Assembly: GCF_038051995.1 (NCBI RefSeq)
Contig: NZ_CP150290.1
Span: 5,699,001-5,763,000 of the forward strand
DNA length: 64,000 nt
Origin: Paenibacillus sp. FSL H8-0537
GTDB taxonomy: Bacteria > Bacillota > Bacilli > Paenibacillales > Paenibacillaceae
Direction: 5' to 3'
The position numbers and the translations under genes were made by a program. This document shows positions 63,199-64,000 of the stretch, piece by piece. The notes beneath the pieces were generated by a model. It did not search any database. It was given only the letters and a program-made list of their open reading frames with translations, and was not told the DNA's origin. How positions within the stretch are numbered: the stretch's first letter is position 1; each line of letters opens with the position of its first letter.

Positions 63199-64000
63199 TC
63201 AGCATCCGTACAAACCGCCATAACCGAGCTGTGTAATATCTTCCTTCACAATTTGATGCCCAGCAAGTATGCGTGCCAGCAGGACATCGAATGAAGTAAA
63301 CGGGTCATGCATGACGCATCCCGGTAAGCCGAGTATTGGCACTTCGTTCAAATAACCCATTAACAGCATGGATCCAGGCAGCATTGGCGTTCCATAGCTA
63401 ACGATGTGTGCACCCGACGCCTTAATTGCCCCTGGTGTGCGGTCGTCAGGATCGACAGACATTCCGCCTGTTACCAATATCATATCATAATCTTGCCTAA
63501 GCAAATAGTTAATTTCATTAACAATCACCTGCTTGTCGTCGGGAGCAAAACGCTGCTCGATGACCTCTGAGCCGAAGGCTTCCAGCTTGCTGCGGACAGC
63601 GGGACCGAATTTATCCTCGATCCTCCCGCCGAATACTTCCCCGCCCGTCGTCAGCAGACCAACTCGCAGCTTGCGAAATGGCTTTACACGAACGGGCGCT
63701 GCGCCCTCATGTGCCGAGCGATACTCTGCTGCCAAGCGCTCAACTTCCTCTACCTTGGATTCCGGCACGACAAGCGGAATAGCGCGAGTAGCCGCAAGCT
63801 GTCCATCCTTCTTCACTACGCTATTCGTCTTTACCGTCGCAAGCGCAATTTCCCCGAGCGAATTAATGGCATGCACCAGCGCTTCGTCAACCTCAACAAG
63901 CCCAAGCAGCTCGGATTTCATGCTTACTTTACCTTCATGCGGTTCGCTTAGCCAAATGCCGTCTCCGCAAAGCGCCTTTGCCATCCTGCTTGCAGCATCA
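63199..64000 (-). CDS. Molybdopterin-binding domain protein, N-terminus outside the window
   Basis: The frame stays open to the window edge (DAASR before MAKALCGDG), so the start is missing. The C-terminal ~170 residues are a MoCF/MoaB-MoeA-type molybdopterin-binding fold: RVGLLTTGGEVFGGRIEDKF, YDMILVTGGMSVDPDDRTPG and VPILGLPGCVMHDPFTSFDV. The N-terminal part shown has a linker domain unlike classic MoeA. It precedes tatA on the same strand with 40 bp between; Tat commonly exports molybdoenzymes, so a joint role is plausible but unproven. Confidence 0.85.
   Translation of the reverse strand, partial: DAASRMAKALCGDGIWLSEPHEGKVSMKSELLGLVEVDEALVHAINSLGEIALATVKTNSVVKKDGQLAATRAIPLVVPESKVEEVERLAAEYRSAHEGAAPVRVKPFRKLRVGLLTTGGEVFGGRIEDKFGPAVRSKLEAFGSEVIEQRFAPDDKQVIVNEINYLLRQDYDMILVTGGMSVDPDDRTPGAIKASGAHIVSYGTPMLPGSMLLMGYLNEVPILGLPGCVMHDPFTSFDVLLARILAGHQIVKEDITQLGYGGLYGC

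Overview
The window looks like a chromosomal segment of a Paenibacillus-type Firmicute. Evidence: strong AGGAGG-type ribosome sites, a CIRCE-controlled groESL operon, two small YjcZ-type sporulation proteins, SLH-anchored surface proteins, a YesM/YesN-type two-component pair beside a sugar ABC importer, and a PBSX-like tail operon. The species assignment is inference from gene content. I saw no rRNA, tRNA or CRISPR array.

Region 1 (1-6.1 kb) holds a secreted His-rich protein cut by the window edge, a zinc-type CobW GTPase behind a Zur-like operator, two YjcZ peptides, and an AraC regulator / zinc-type dehydrogenase / TIM-barrel isomerase operon. An unrecognised protein follows.

Region 2 (6.2-20.4 kb) is a compact contractile phage-tail operon on the minus strand. 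Its order is sigma-like activator, sheath, tube, chaperone with a -1 frameshift extension, tape measure, LysM hub proteins, baseplate wedge, fibre, holin, endolysin. A divergent XRE repressor / ImmA-type protease pair sits at its head. No capsid, portal, terminase or integrase gene is present, so an R-type tailocin (tail-like bacteriocin) is more likely than a prophage.

Region 3 (20.4-26.7 kb) carries methionine genes (MetY plus free-methionine-sulfoxide reductase), a secreted copper-amine-oxidase-N-type protein, an aldehyde dehydrogenase and an MFS transporter.

Region 4 (26.9-42.8 kb) is an AT-richer accessory stretch. It has an SLH protein with three near-identical 109-residue repeats, a tRNA-dihydrouridine synthase, broken small genes and a 2484-residue SLH protein with many InlB-type repeats. 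An IS3-family element lies exactly in the loop of a transcription terminator, and an IS1182-family element has inserted into its transposase.

Region 5 (43-57.7 kb) starts with groESL. A uronic-acid polysaccharide locus follows, all on the minus strand: two ABC permeases, binding protein, sensor kinase, response regulator, heparinase II/III-type lyase with a (Glu-Gln)17 tract, GH88 unsaturated glucuronyl hydrolase and a DUF2264 protein. The lyase and hydrolase lack signal peptides, so imported oligosaccharides are probably degraded in the cytoplasm. Region 6 (57.8-64 kb) has an Fsr-type exporter, a GntR regulator, a TetR/ABC-2-type pair with visible operators, tatA-tatC and a partial molybdopterin-binding protein.
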